64,000 nt of DNA, taken from the NCBI RefSeq assembly GCF_025152745.1, contig NZ_CP104040.1, positions 2,480,001 to 2,544,000 of the forward strand. The letters are read 5' to 3'. This document shows positions 55,036 through 62,990 of this stretch, piece after piece (the stretch's first letter is position 1; every line of letters starts with the position of its first letter). A program made the translations under genes and the position numbers. This DNA is from Rhizobium sp. WSM4643. Its GTDB lineage: Bacteria; Pseudomonadota; Alphaproteobacteria; Rhizobiales; Rhizobiaceae. Below the pieces are notes generated by a model. It ran no database searches. It saw only the letters and a program-made list of their open reading frames with translations, and had not been told where the DNA came from.

Positions 55036-55056
55036 GATATTCTCCTTCGAAAACTG

Positions 55057-55083
55057 GTTGCAATATAGGATCACTTATGCAAC
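55057..55083. promoter_or_regulatory. Candidate operator between HxlR and reductase genes
   Basis: GTTGCA (55057-55062) and TGCAAC (55078-55083) form an inverted repeat with a 15-base gap in the 91-base space between the two starts. A third related half, TTTGCAA, lies at about 55101. Confidence 0.45.
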
Positions 55084-55126
55084 AAGGCAACTAGTTTCAA
55101 TTTGCAATCAGATGGAGGAGAGCAGC

Positions 55127-55768
55127 ATGTCTAAGGTGCGTGTCGCAGCATTTTCCCTTTCCGTGGATGGTTTCGGCGCCGGGCTGGAGCAAAGCATGAA
55201 CGATCCGCTGGGCAAGCGGGGAACGGAGATGTTCGAATGGTTTTTCCGTACCCGCACCTTCCGCGCGATGACCGGAAAGGACGGCGGTTCTGAGGGCGTT
55301 GACGAGGATTATGCGGCCCGCGGCATGGCCAATTTCGGCGCCTTCATTCTCGGGCGCAACATGTTCGGCCCCGTCCGTGGCGATTGGCCGGATGACGCCT
55401 GGAAAGGCTGGTGGGGACCGAACCCGCCCTATCACGCGCCGACCTATATCCTGACGCATTATCCCCGCGAACCGATCGCCATGGAGGGCGGCACGACGTT
55501 TCACTTCATCACCGGCGGCATCGAGGAAGCGCTTGACGAGGCGAAGGCCGCGGCCGGCGACAAGGATGTGAAAATCGGCGGCGGCGTCAGCACCGTCCGC
55601 CAATACCTACAGGCAGGCCTGATCGACGAACTGCATTTCGCCATCTCACCGGTCGTGCTCGGCAAGGGCGAGGCGATGTTTGCAGGTATCGATCTGCCGG
55701 CCCTCGGCTTCCGCGTCGCCGAGCATGTCGCAACCGAACACGCCACGCATATCGTGCTGGCGAAATAA
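55127..55768 (+). CDS. Dihydrofolate reductase-like (RibD C-terminal) protein
   Basis: A 213-residue member of the RibD-C/DHFR-like superfamily, NADPH-dependent reductases of unknown specificity. Start RVAAFSLSVDGFGAG resembles the family opening strand. FGAFILGRNMFGPVRGDW, YILTHYPREPIAMEGGTTFHFI and VKIGGGVSTVRQYLQAGLIDELHFAI match the cofactor-binding body. GAGGAGAGCAGC precedes ATG 55127. Divergent from the HxlR gene, which is its likely repressor. Homologs are often induced by electrophiles or antibiotics. Confidence 0.87.
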   Translation: MSKVRVAAFSLSVDGFGAGLEQSMNDPLGKRGTEMFEWFFRTRTFRAMTGKDGGSEGVDEDYAARGMANFGAFILGRNMFGPVRGDWPDDAWKGWWGPNPPYHAPTYILTHYPREPIAMEGGTTFHFITGGIEEALDEAKAAAGDKDVKIGGGVSTVRQYLQAGLIDELHFAISPVVLGKGEAMFAGIDLPALGFRVAEHVATEHATHIVLAK

Positions 55769-55800
55769 ACGAGCCCTTCGGGATCCTTCACGCTAAGTGA

Positions 55801-55821
55801 TGCCGCAGGGTGCCTGCGGCA
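55801..55821. terminator. Possible terminator hairpin
   Basis: TGCCGCAGG and CCTGCGGCA form a perfect 9-base stem around GTG, 33 bases past the reductase stop and between convergent genes. There is no T tract. Confidence 0.4.
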
Positions 55822-55904
55822 ACCATAGGCATACGAGATCGCCATTGTGGAACCAGACGGGCAGTTCCAAAATGTCGGACGAGGCGGGTATGCCGCCGGG
55901 AACG

Positions 55905-56549
55905 TTATGCCCGGTCCTGGCCGAACCCAAGCCGTTCGAGGTAGGCGCAAAACATGTCGGCCATGGCGTTGGCATAGGCGTCGATCTCGGCAAGGCTCCG
56001 CGGAGCCTCCGAGAACTGCTTGCCCACCGTGCCGAGCGTCGTGCTGATCAGCTCGCCGGCAAGCGCCCGGGTCGCCTCCGGCGCAGAAGGCAGCACTTCC
56101 TGCATGAACAGTTCGACGATGCGGTCTCCCGATGCCCTCGCCGCCTGCGCCTCCGGTGCATCGCGATAAAGGGGTGCTGCGTCATGGAGCGCCACACGCA
56201 TCGCCGCCTCCTCACACTCCGAGCGGAGGAAGGTATGGACGAGGCGGCGCAGCCGTTCGAGCGGTGGCCTCTGCGCATCGGCGAGAATGCCGCCGAGCAT
56301 GTCCGTCGTCTGCCGCCATTCGTCGCTCTGCAGCCGGAAGAGGATCGCCGCCTTGTTGGGGAAATATTGGTAGAGCGATCCGATGCTGACGCCGGCCCTT
56401 TCGGCCACCCGCGCCGTGGTGAAGCGCTGGGCGCCTTCCCGCGCCAAAACCTGAGCAGCGGCATCCAGGATCGCCGCCACGAGCTCGCTCGATCGGGCCT
56501 GCCTGGGCTGTTTTCGTGAGGAAATCCGGGCTCTTGGACGATCGGTCAT
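55905..56549 (-). CDS. TetR-family repressor
   Basis: A 214-residue TetR-type regulator with an N-terminal helix-turn-helix (about 22-65): VAAILDAAAQVLAREGAQRFT, VAERAGVSIGSLYQYFPNKAAI. The rest is the ligand-binding domain, whose inducer cannot be predicted. The start ATG 56549 is chosen because MTDRPRARISSRKQ is a normal TetR opening; a longer frame is not. It is divergent from the O-methyltransferase gene, 88 bases between starts, and a candidate operator GACGAA...TTCGTC lies between them. It probably represses that gene and itself. Confidence 0.88.
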   Translation of the reverse strand: MTDRPRARISSRKQPRQARSSELVAAILDAAAQVLAREGAQRFTTARVAERAGVSIGSLYQYFPNKAAILFRLQSDEWRQTTDMLGGILADAQRPPLERLRRLVHTFLRSECEEAAMRVALHDAAPLYRDAPEAQAARASGDRIVELFMQEVLPSAPEATRALAGELISTTLGTVGKQFSEAPRSLAEIDAYANAMADMFCAYLERLGFGQDRA

Positions 56550-56580
56550 GGCAGCGCTCCGCAATGCGAATAGCAGATGC

Positions 56581-56604
56581 GACGAATTACTCGTATTTTT
56601 CGTC
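56581..56604. promoter_or_regulatory. Candidate TetR operator
   Basis: GACGAA (56581-56586) and TTCGTC (56599-56604) make a 6-base inverted repeat with a 12-base gap, between the divergent TetR and O-methyltransferase genes and overlapping likely promoter positions. Confidence 0.4.
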
Positions 56605-56637
56605 CTACACAAGAACCTGTCATCAAGGAGATTTTAC

Positions 56638-57291
56638 ATGACGACACTGACCACCGCCCCGCTGGCACCCCTGCTCGATGGCCTATTCGAGGAGGCGGCC
56701 GCGGCAACGAGCCCGGCAATGTCGGGCCTATCAGGCGATGAGCGAATGCGCCTGATCGGCAGCAAGACCGAATATCTCGAGCTTTACGGGCGCCTTAGAG
56801 ATCTTTGGCTTCCCGTCTCCAGGGAGGCCGGCGTGCTGCTCTACATGCTGGCGCGAAGCAGCCGCGCACGAACGATCGTCGAATTCGGCACATCCTTCGG
56901 CATATCGACCCTCCATCTCGCCGCCGCGCTGCGCGACAATGGCGGCGGCCGGCTGATCACCAGCGAGTTCGAGCCGTCGAAGCTGGCCCGCGCCCGCGCC
57001 AACCTGGCGGCCGGCGGCCTCATCGATCTCGTCGAGATCCGCGAAGGCGATGCCCTTGAGACCCTGAGCACGGATCTCCCGGAAACGATCGACCTGCTGT
57101 TCCTCGATGGCGCCAAGGCGCTCTATCGCGATATCCTGGAACTGGTGGAAGACCGCCTAAGGCCTGGCGCTCTCATCGTCGCCGACAATGCCGACCTCTG
57201 CCCGGACTATCTCGCCCGCGTACGCTCGCCCGCGGCCGGCTACCTCTCGACACCATTCGAAGAGGATATCGAACTGTCGATGCGGACCTGA
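56638..57291 (+). CDS. Class I O-methyltransferase
   Basis: A 217-residue enzyme of the catechol-O-methyltransferase-like family. SAM-binding strand VEFGTSFGISTLHLAAALRD (about 81-100), GRLITSEFEPSKLARARANL, IREGDALETL and the metal/substrate region IDLLFLDGAKALYRDILELVEDRL are all present, with Asp in FLDGAK. The end resembles the family but has an altered tail. CAAGGAGATTTTAC precedes the ATG. It should methylate a phenolic hydroxyl. Divergent from TetR and closed by a strong hairpin terminator at 57300-57347. Confidence 0.88.
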   Translation: MTTLTTAPLAPLLDGLFEEAAAATSPAMSGLSGDERMRLIGSKTEYLELYGRLRDLWLPVSREAGVLLYMLARSSRARTIVEFGTSFGISTLHLAAALRDNGGGRLITSEFEPSKLARARANLAAGGLIDLVEIREGDALETLSTDLPETIDLLFLDGAKALYRDILELVEDRLRPGALIVADNADLCPDYLARVRSPAAGYLSTPFEEDIELSMRT

Positions 57292-57299
57292 TGACGCAA

Positions 57300-57347
57300 G
57301 GCCGTTGCCCGGCCGAGCGCGCGTGCCGGCCGGGCAACGGCCTGTTT
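57300..57347 (+). terminator. Terminator after the O-methyltransferase gene
   Basis: GGCCGTTGCCCGGCC (57300-57314) and GGCCGGGCAACGGCC (57328-57342) form a perfect 15-base stem with a 13-base loop, then TGTTT. It lies 9 bases beyond the stop codon and also faces the end of the TetR gene on the other side. Confidence 0.8.
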
Positions 57348-57360
57348 CATCGGCACACCT

Positions 57361-57978
57361 TCATCGCTGTACAGCGCCGTAGCGCAGCCCGTCGACCAGC
57401 AGGGAAACCATACGCCGAGCATGTTCGGACCCTTGGGCGTAGGCGTGCATGCTGAGGCTTGCGGCCGCATTCAAAAGATCCTCGGCGGCGATATCGGTGC
57501 GGACCTCACCGGCGGCAGCGGCGGCGTCGAGAAGCGAGCGAAGGGCGGGCTGCAGCCGCTGCTGGAAGTAGGCGGGCAACGCATCGAAGGCTGGGTTGCC
57601 GGAATGCAGGGCCGCCGCAAGCCCGCGCTTGGCCGCGATGAAATCCACGAAACGCTGCATCCATCTGGCCAGCGCCTCGCCCGGCGCATGTTCGGCGGCA
57701 AGGATGGGCGCAGCGTCAGCGCAGGCATCGATTTCGCGGCGGAAGGCGGCGACGACGAGGTCGGAACGCTCGGGAAAATGCCGGTAAACGGTGCCGATTC
57801 CGACACCGGCCTTCTCCGCGATCTCACGCACCGGGGCATCGACGCCGGAGGTCGCAAACACGGTCAATGCCGCCTGAAGCAGCCCGTCGAGATTGCGCTT
57901 GGCGTCGGCGCGCACGCGCCTGTCCGCCCTTTCCCCGGGCTTCACGCCGTCCTCCTGCTCCTTTCTCTCGTCGCTCAT
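57361..57978 (-). CDS. TetR-family repressor of the aldo/keto reductase
   Basis: A 205-residue TetR regulator. The helix-turn-helix is LLQAALTVFATSGVDAPVR with EIAEKAGVGIGTVYRHFPER (about 32-75), and a variable ligand domain follows. It begins with a charged arm, MSDERKEQEDGVKPGERADR. Two 17-base operator-like palindromes at 57997-58013 and 58020-58036 lie just upstream of its start and before the divergent reductase gene, suggesting tight autoregulation and repression of the reductase. Confidence 0.9.
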   Translation of the reverse strand: MSDERKEQEDGVKPGERADRRVRADAKRNLDGLLQAALTVFATSGVDAPVREIAEKAGVGIGTVYRHFPERSDLVVAAFRREIDACADAAPILAAEHAPGEALARWMQRFVDFIAAKRGLAAALHSGNPAFDALPAYFQQRLQPALRSLLDAAAAAGEVRTDIAAEDLLNAAASLSMHAYAQGSEHARRMVSLLVDGLRYGAVQR

Positions 57979-57996
57979 TATTCACTCGCTTGCAAA

Positions 57997-58036
57997 ACGG
58001 AACATTGTTCCGTATAAAAACGGAATACGGTTCCGT
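57997..58036. promoter_or_regulatory. Two adjacent operator-like palindromes (TetR/AKR)
   Basis: ACGGAACATTGTTCCGT at 57997-58013 is a perfect 17-base palindrome. ACGGAATACGGTTCCGT at 58020-58036 has the same outer six bases on each side with imperfect centre. Centres are 23 bases apart. They sit 19 bases upstream of the TetR start, the expected place for dual repression. Confidence 0.7.
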
Positions 58037-58116
58037 TTATGCAAATTAACACAGCGCGACGGTGTTGGCCACATCGTTGCGCACGAAGTCCGCCTCCACA
58101 ATAAAAGGAACAGACC

Positions 58117-59148
58117 ATGCAATACCGCACGCTTGGAAGAACCGGCATCAAGGTCAGCCCCTATTGCCTCGGCGCCATGATGTTTGGCGCTGCCGGCAAT
58201 CCCGACCACGAGGATTCGATCCGGATCATCCACAAGGCTCTCGATGCCGGCATCAACTTCATCGACACCGCCGATATCTACAGCCGCGGCGAATCCGAGG
58301 AGATCGTCGGCAAGGCACTCAAGGGCCGGCGCGACGACGTCGTGCTTGCCACCAAGGCGCATCTGCCGATGGGCGACGACCCAAACCGGCAGGGCAATTC
58401 GCGCCGCTGGTTGACGCGGGCGGTCGAGGATTCGCTCCGCCGCCTGCAGACCGACCATATCGATCTCTACCTGATCCACCGGCCGGCACCCGATACCGAC
58501 ATCGAGGAAACACTATCGGCCCTCACCGACCTGATACGGGCGGGCAAGGTGCGTGCCGTGGGATCGTCGACCTTCCCCGTCTCGGAAATTATCGAGGCGC
58601 AATGGGTTTCCGAGCGCCGCGGGCTGGCACGTTTCCGCGCCGAGCAGCCGCCCTATTCGATCCTCAACCGCAGTATCGAACGCGAGGTTCTGCCCGCCTG
58701 CGAGCGTTACGGAATGGGCGCGATGGTGTGGAGCCCGCTGGCGATGGGCATGCTCACCGGCAAATACCGCAAGGGCGCGCCGCAGCCCGACAGCGCCCGC
58801 GCCAAACGCTTCCCCAGGCAGATGAACGACGAGCGCCGGCTGGACGCGGTCGAACGGCTCATCCCGCTCGCCCAACAGGCAGGGCTTTCGCTGGCGCACA
58901 TGGCGATGGCCTTCACCATCGCCCATCCCGCCGTCACCTCGGCGATCATCGGCCCGCGCACGATGGAGCACTTCGACGATCTGCTTGCCGGCGCCGGGGT
59001 GAGCCTGACGAACGAAATCCTCGACCGGATCGACGCGATCGTTCCGCCCGGCACCGACACCGGCCCGTTGGAGGCGGCCTATAATCCGCCTGCGGTAACG
59101 CAGCCGAACCTGCGCCGCCGCCCGATAACGGAGCGCTTCGCCGCCTGA
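58117..59148 (+). CDS. Aldo/keto reductase
   Basis: A 343-residue NADPH-dependent oxidoreductase of the AKR superfamily, TIM-barrel fold. The catalytic tetrad is Asp50, Tyr55 (INFIDTADIYS), Lys80 (VVLATKAHL) and His121 (LYLIHRPAP). The C-terminal SALTDLIRAGKVRAVGSS and AIIGPRTMEHFDDL segments bind cofactor. It reduces aldehydes or ketones to alcohols. AAAAGGAACAGACC precedes the ATG. Divergent from its likely TetR repressor. Confidence 0.92.
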   Translation: MQYRTLGRTGIKVSPYCLGAMMFGAAGNPDHEDSIRIIHKALDAGINFIDTADIYSRGESEEIVGKALKGRRDDVVLATKAHLPMGDDPNRQGNSRRWLTRAVEDSLRRLQTDHIDLYLIHRPAPDTDIEETLSALTDLIRAGKVRAVGSSTFPVSEIIEAQWVSERRGLARFRAEQPPYSILNRSIEREVLPACERYGMGAMVWSPLAMGMLTGKYRKGAPQPDSARAKRFPRQMNDERRLDAVERLIPLAQQAGLSLAHMAMAFTIAHPAVTSAIIGPRTMEHFDDLLAGAGVSLTNEILDRIDAIVPPGTDTGPLEAAYNPPAVTQPNLRRRPITERFAA

Positions 59149-59184
59149 CCGGCAGGGAGTGAGGCCCGGTCCTGCAAAGCAGGA

Positions 59185-59240
59185 GCGATCGATCCAGTGA
59201 ATCGATCGCAGGGCCGAACGCCCTGAGCCATGCAAAGGAC
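59185..59240. repeat. Copy of the ATCGATCCAGTGAATCGAT repeat
   Basis: GCGATCGAT and ATCGATCGC form a 9-base stem around CCAGTGA (59185-59209), followed by GGGCCGAACGCCCTGAGCC. It matches 11979-12030; the stem differs by a paired change (A-T to G-C), so the structure is conserved though the sequence is not. Confidence 0.75.
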
Positions 59241-59287
59241 CAGCAGCGGCGCCTTCCCTACTTCGGGCAGCAAAAAGCGACCTTCAC

Positions 59288-60163
59288 TTAAAGGCGCTTT
59301 TCAAAGAACGTGTCCGGGTATGGGTCGTCGTTGAAACGGTCGATCTCACTCCAACCCGTTCCGCGATAAAGCTGTGTTGCCTCGGGCAGCGCGCTATTCG
59401 TATCCAGGCGCAGGAGCTTGATGGATAGCTCGCGGGCGATGTTCTCGGCGGCCGTCATAAGGCGCGTTGCGAGCCCAAGGCCACGCGCAGACGGGGCGAC
59501 CCAGAGCCTTTTGATCTCCGCAACCTCGCCGCCATTGCCCTTCAGACCGACACAGCCGATCGGCAGGCCATCTGACATGGCCACCAGGAACGCACCGCGC
59601 GGGCGGACCATATCTTTGGCGTCGGGATCGCGAGAAAGCGATACATCGAAACCCTTCTCGAAGCGGCGTGCGAGTTCGCCGTAGTATTCGCGCAGACAAT
59701 AGCTGGCGTCTTCGTGCCGCGGGTCTTTCTCCTCGAGCACGATCTGCTCACGCCTCAGCGAAGAAGCGACGATATCCATGGCGCGCAGCAGTTCGTCCGG
59801 GCGGCGATGGCGCGCCAGAAACGATTTCGCCTGCGCATCGGAAAGCTCTTCATAGGCCTGAAACTCGCAATGGCCGGTTTCGGTCAATCGGGCAACGCGG
59901 CGGCGCGCGTCCTGAGGGTTCGGTAGCGTCTCGATGAGACCTTCCTCTTCCAGACTGCGCAGCAGACGGCTCATCAAGCCGGAGTCGAGACCGAGATAAT
60001 CGCGGATCACCGCAACATCCGTTTGTCCTCGGCCGATCGAATTGAGGACACGGGCAGCGCCCAGCGGACGGCCGCGTCCGAGGAAAGACGTATCGAGAGC
60101 GCCGACTTCGGAGGTGACGGCACGGTTGAAGCGTCGGACACGAGAGACAGGATCGTAGGTCAT
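59288..60163 (-). CDS. MarR regulator fused to GNAT acetyltransferase
   Basis: A 291-residue two-domain protein. Residues about 1-140 are a MarR winged helix (VIRDYLGLDSGLMSRLLRSLEEEGL, the recognition helix region, then the wing DARRRVARLTETG). Residues 150-291 are a GNAT acetyltransferase (IKRLWVAPSARGLGLATRLM as the acetyl-CoA motif, and YRGTGWSEIDRFN near the end). Fusions of this type are known in alphaproteobacteria; what they acetylate is unclear. A perfect palindrome TCTGACTTTAGTCAGA lies five bases upstream of its start codon and between it and the divergent peptidase-like gene. Confidence 0.9.
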   Translation of the reverse strand: MTYDPVSRVRRFNRAVTSEVGALDTSFLGRGRPLGAARVLNSIGRGQTDVAVIRDYLGLDSGLMSRLLRSLEEEGLIETLPNPQDARRRVARLTETGHCEFQAYEELSDAQAKSFLARHRRPDELLRAMDIVASSLRREQIVLEEKDPRHEDASYCLREYYGELARRFEKGFDVSLSRDPDAKDMVRPRGAFLVAMSDGLPIGCVGLKGNGGEVAEIKRLWVAPSARGLGLATRLMTAAENIARELSIKLLRLDTNSALPEATQLYRGTGWSEIDRFNDDPYPDTFFEKRL

Positions 60164-60167
60164 ATTG

Positions 60168-60183
60168 TCTGACTTTAGTCAGA
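60168..60183. promoter_or_regulatory. MarR-GNAT operator-like palindrome
   Basis: TCTGACTTTAGTCAGA, perfect 7-base arms around TT, begins five bases upstream of the MarR-GNAT start codon and 43 bases before the divergent gene. Binding here would block both transcription starts, and even ribosome access to the regulator message. Confidence 0.65.
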
Positions 60184-60225
60184 TAATTGATCCTGTCAAT
60201 TCAAAGCACTCCAGAGGACGCGCAA

Positions 60226-61119
60226 ATGAGCCGCGCACCCCGCCATCCTCCTTGCGCGCCACCATCGCCTCGCCTATGGGAACGACAACGTCCGCAAGGC
60301 CTTCCCGTGTTCCGTTTTACCCTTCACCTCCTGATCGCCCTCATCCTGACGCTGCTGACGCAGATCGGCGGCATCGCCTATTTCGTGGCGCTGGCCGCCT
60401 CCCACGCCTGGGGCTTGCGGCGGTTTCTGGCAAAGCTTGCGATCTTCCTGCTTTGTTATGCCAGCGCCACTATTGCGGCGAGCTTCGCCGCGCCGATCTT
60501 CGGGCGAGTTCCCCTTTCCTGCATCGCCGGCGCGACGGACCGTCTCGTGGTCCGCTCCCCGATCTATTGCCTGCTGAACCGCAACTACGTCACCCCAGAA
60601 GTGCACGATCTGGCAAAGGCGCTTGCCGCCCACATGGACAGGGAATTCCCCGGAACCGTCACCGTCGCGCTGGATGCGAATTTCCCCTTCGTGAACGGCT
60701 TTCCGCTGCTGCCTCATCTGTCGCATGCGGATGGGAAGAAGCTCGACTTCGCCTACTATTACAAGGATGTGGACGGTGCCTTCCTGAATGGCGCCACCCG
60801 CTCCCCCATCGGCTATTTCGCCTTTGAGCAACCCGCCCTCGGCGACGAACTGCCATGCGAAGGGCGCAACGACTGGCTCACCACCCGCTGGAACTTCGAT
60901 GCGCTGCAGCCTCTGTTTCCGGCCTATCGGATCGAGGAGCAGCGCACATCGGCGGCGATCGGCTGGTTGGCAAACGAAGGTGTGACGCGCTTCGGCCTGC
61001 AGAAAATCTTCATCGAGCCGCATCTGAAGAACGCGCTCGGCATCACCGACAGCCATATCCGCTTTCAAGGCTGCCGCGCCGCCCGCCACGACGACCATAT
61101 TCATATCCAGGTCGAGTAA
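60226..61119 (+). CDS. Membrane-anchored peptidase-like protein (M15/M74-type ending)
   Basis: A 297-residue protein with a basic start and hydrophobic segments at about 28-50 and 58-90, followed by a periplasmic domain. The domain ends in RAARHDDHIHIQVE: HxxHIHxxV resembles the terminal metal-binding motif of MepA/M15-type peptidoglycan endopeptidases, and VDGAFLNGATR and LQKIFIEPHLKN are also in keeping with that. Whether it is an active enzyme is not certain. AGAGGACGCGCAA precedes ATG 60226. Divergent from the MarR-GNAT gene, which may control it. Confidence 0.7.
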   Translation: MSRAPRHPPCAPPSPRLWERQRPQGLPVFRFTLHLLIALILTLLTQIGGIAYFVALAASHAWGLRRFLAKLAIFLLCYASATIAASFAAPIFGRVPLSCIAGATDRLVVRSPIYCLLNRNYVTPEVHDLAKALAAHMDREFPGTVTVALDANFPFVNGFPLLPHLSHADGKKLDFAYYYKDVDGAFLNGATRSPIGYFAFEQPALGDELPCEGRNDWLTTRWNFDALQPLFPAYRIEEQRTSAAIGWLANEGVTRFGLQKIFIEPHLKNALGITDSHIRFQGCRAARHDDHIHIQVE

Positions 61120-61357
61120 TCCTCTCGACCACCCCCTTGCCGGTGTTGTCGAGACGCTGACGGTCAAGGCGCCGTGTTCGCTGAAAGACTCACCCGGCCG
61201 ATTATGCCGCAGCGCTGAAGGTATAACCGCAGGTGAGATGCAGGCGGCGGATTTCCGCCGTCTGTACCGCAGCAAAACATCCTGCGGCAATGGGGATAAA
61301 CCGAATCCGGATTACAGCAAGTGGCAAAGACGAAAACGCCGCGGCGGCGGCCATTTG

Positions 61358-61887
61358 TTACATCTCATTCGCGACAAAATGCACATCTTTCTTCTGCGTC
61401 GTTGATGCCGGACACAAGACCAATGGGCCTATTTTTCTGATTTCTTCGACAGCCTCTCGGAATTTGATGCCGTTTGCAGTGGCCCATTGCTCAGGAGTCA
61501 CCTCGGGCTCTCTGGCAACGCTTTCGATGATCGCGACAGTGCTATCGTGCTTGAGCAAGTACGTTGTAACCAGATTGCCTGAGCCGTTCGCGGAGGACAT
61601 GGAGAGGCGATCCGGTCCGATAGCCGTTATTGTAACCTTCTCTAAAAGTGTCTTGTATTCAGTTCCGTCAAAGAGAATGTAGTTTCCGTCACGGAAGCAA
61701 AATAAGGGCCCTCACAGAAATATCCCAAGAAATGAAGCTCGCTGGCCTCAAACTTGTCTGCGATCGTGCTTTCATCTGCATTTGAACAGGCAGCCAGACC
61801 CGCCATGGACATGATCAGCGCAAGAAAATGCCCCGAGCACTTTCGCAGCGGCCTCGCTGGCAGCGGTCTCTGGGCAGTCTCGCTCAT
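61358..61887 (-). pseudogene. Lipoprotein gene split by a frameshift
   Basis: From ATG 61887 the frame gives a lipoprotein start (SGHFLALIMSMAGLAAC, lipidated Cys near residue 34) and FEASELHFLGYFCEGP, then drifts and stops at TAG 61642-61644. A second frame, open from about 61705 to 61358, reads FCFRDGNYILFDGTEYKTLL and on to TYLLKHDSTVAIIESVAREP and DVHFVANEM, which looks like the natural continuation. One missing base near 61700-61712 (in GGGCCCTTATTTT) would explain both. Joined, it is a protein of about 175 residues. The family is unknown to me. Confidence 0.7.
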
Positions 61888-61974
61888 TGGGTACTCTCAC
61901 GGAAACACAACTTCATCCTGAATAATGGCCAGCGGACTACAACCCATTAATGAGTTAGATCAATTTTAAGTGGT

Positions 61975-62230
61975 TTCCCTGATTTGCATACAGGCGTGTT
62001 CACCCACCTGCTCGGAGCCGCCGATCTCGGCCATGATCCAGTCTCGAAACGCCTTGATCTTGCGCTGCTGGATCGCCGGGCGGATGGACCAGGAAGTACC
62101 GGGAGGAACATGTCAGCGCCCGTCTGAAAGGCCTGACCAGTCGGCCCGCGGCAAGGTCGGCGGCGACGAGCATCGTGCGCCCCAAAACCACGCCTTCTCC
62201 CTGTACTGCGGATTCGAGGCGAAGCTAGCA
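61975..62230 (-). pseudogene. C-terminal relic of a GcvA-like LysR regulator
   Basis: On the minus strand GEGVVLGRTMLVAADLAAGR and LVRPFRRALTCSSRYFLVHPP match the effector-domain end of GcvA-type LysR proteins. The final helix, IQQRKIKAFRDWIMAEIGGS, continues in another frame, so a frameshift near 62060 has occurred. The remaining gene is missing. Confidence 0.7.
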
Positions 62231-62453
62231 GAGTCGAAGGTCAGGCCGCTCTTCGGATCGACATCCCTGACAGCCTATGCCGGCTAATGCATCTCGCCCA
62301 AAGTGTGCGGCGGTTTTGGGATCGCGATATGCATCACAGAGAGACTAAAGCGCGGCGCCTTTAATCTCATTGAACTCTTGGCTGGCATTGGCAATTGCAA
62401 GACGCACAAGCATACTGCTACCCGGGATGCCCCATTGAAAGTGAGGGTGATCG

Positions 62454-62885
62454 ATGGAGACTGCGGTCAGGAACCTGTTCGCGCGATATCAGCGGTTCTT
62501 CAATCGCGCGCTGAATGGTGATGTGGACTTGGATGCGAACGCGTCGTTCTACGCTTCCGCGTTCATCGCAGCCTCGCCCGCCGGGGTCATGGCCGGAAAA
62601 AACGACGATCAACTCGGACGGCTCATGGAGCAGGGCTATGAGCGGTACCGAGCGACAGGAACGAAAGAGATGCGGATACGCGATCTCAGGCTCTCCCCGA
62701 TCGATGAGTGTCATTGCATGGCTCACGTTGCCTGGACGGGGATCTACTCTCGACGGGATGCGCCGGATATCTCGATAGATTTCGATGTCCATTATCTCGT
62801 TCAGAAGCTGAATGGAGAGCCGAAGATATTTGGTTGGGTTTCTGGCGACGAGCAGGCGCTCTTGAAAGAATATGGAATCGTCTGA
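62454..62885 (+). CDS. NTF2/SnoaL-like protein
   Basis: A 143-residue soluble protein with the plan of SnoaL/NTF2-like folds: an initial helix LFARYQRFFNRALNGDVDLD, then DANASFYASAFIAASPAGVMAGKN and curved strands MAHVAWTGIYSR and ISIDFDVHYLVQKLNGEPKIFGWVSGDEQALL. Such cone-shaped folds bind small ligands or act as isomerases or dehydratases; nothing here says which. AGTGAGGGTGATCG precedes the ATG. Probably a single-gene unit. Confidence 0.8.
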   Translation: METAVRNLFARYQRFFNRALNGDVDLDANASFYASAFIAASPAGVMAGKNDDQLGRLMEQGYERYRATGTKEMRIRDLRLSPIDECHCMAHVAWTGIYSRRDAPDISIDFDVHYLVQKLNGEPKIFGWVSGDEQALLKEYGIV

Positions 62886-62990
62886 CACAGGGCGTCCGCA
62901 ATCGCGCAAAAACAAAAAGTAGACCACCTCCGTGCCACGGAGAACCAGGAGTGATCTAGCCTCCGCAACGACGATACGATCCCTCGCCCG

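Noticed and set aside
55793..55993. Frame reading VWFHNGDLVCLWLP on the minus strand
   Set aside because: It overlaps a hairpin and the end of a TetR gene; only about 25 residues look protein-like, too little to call a relic.
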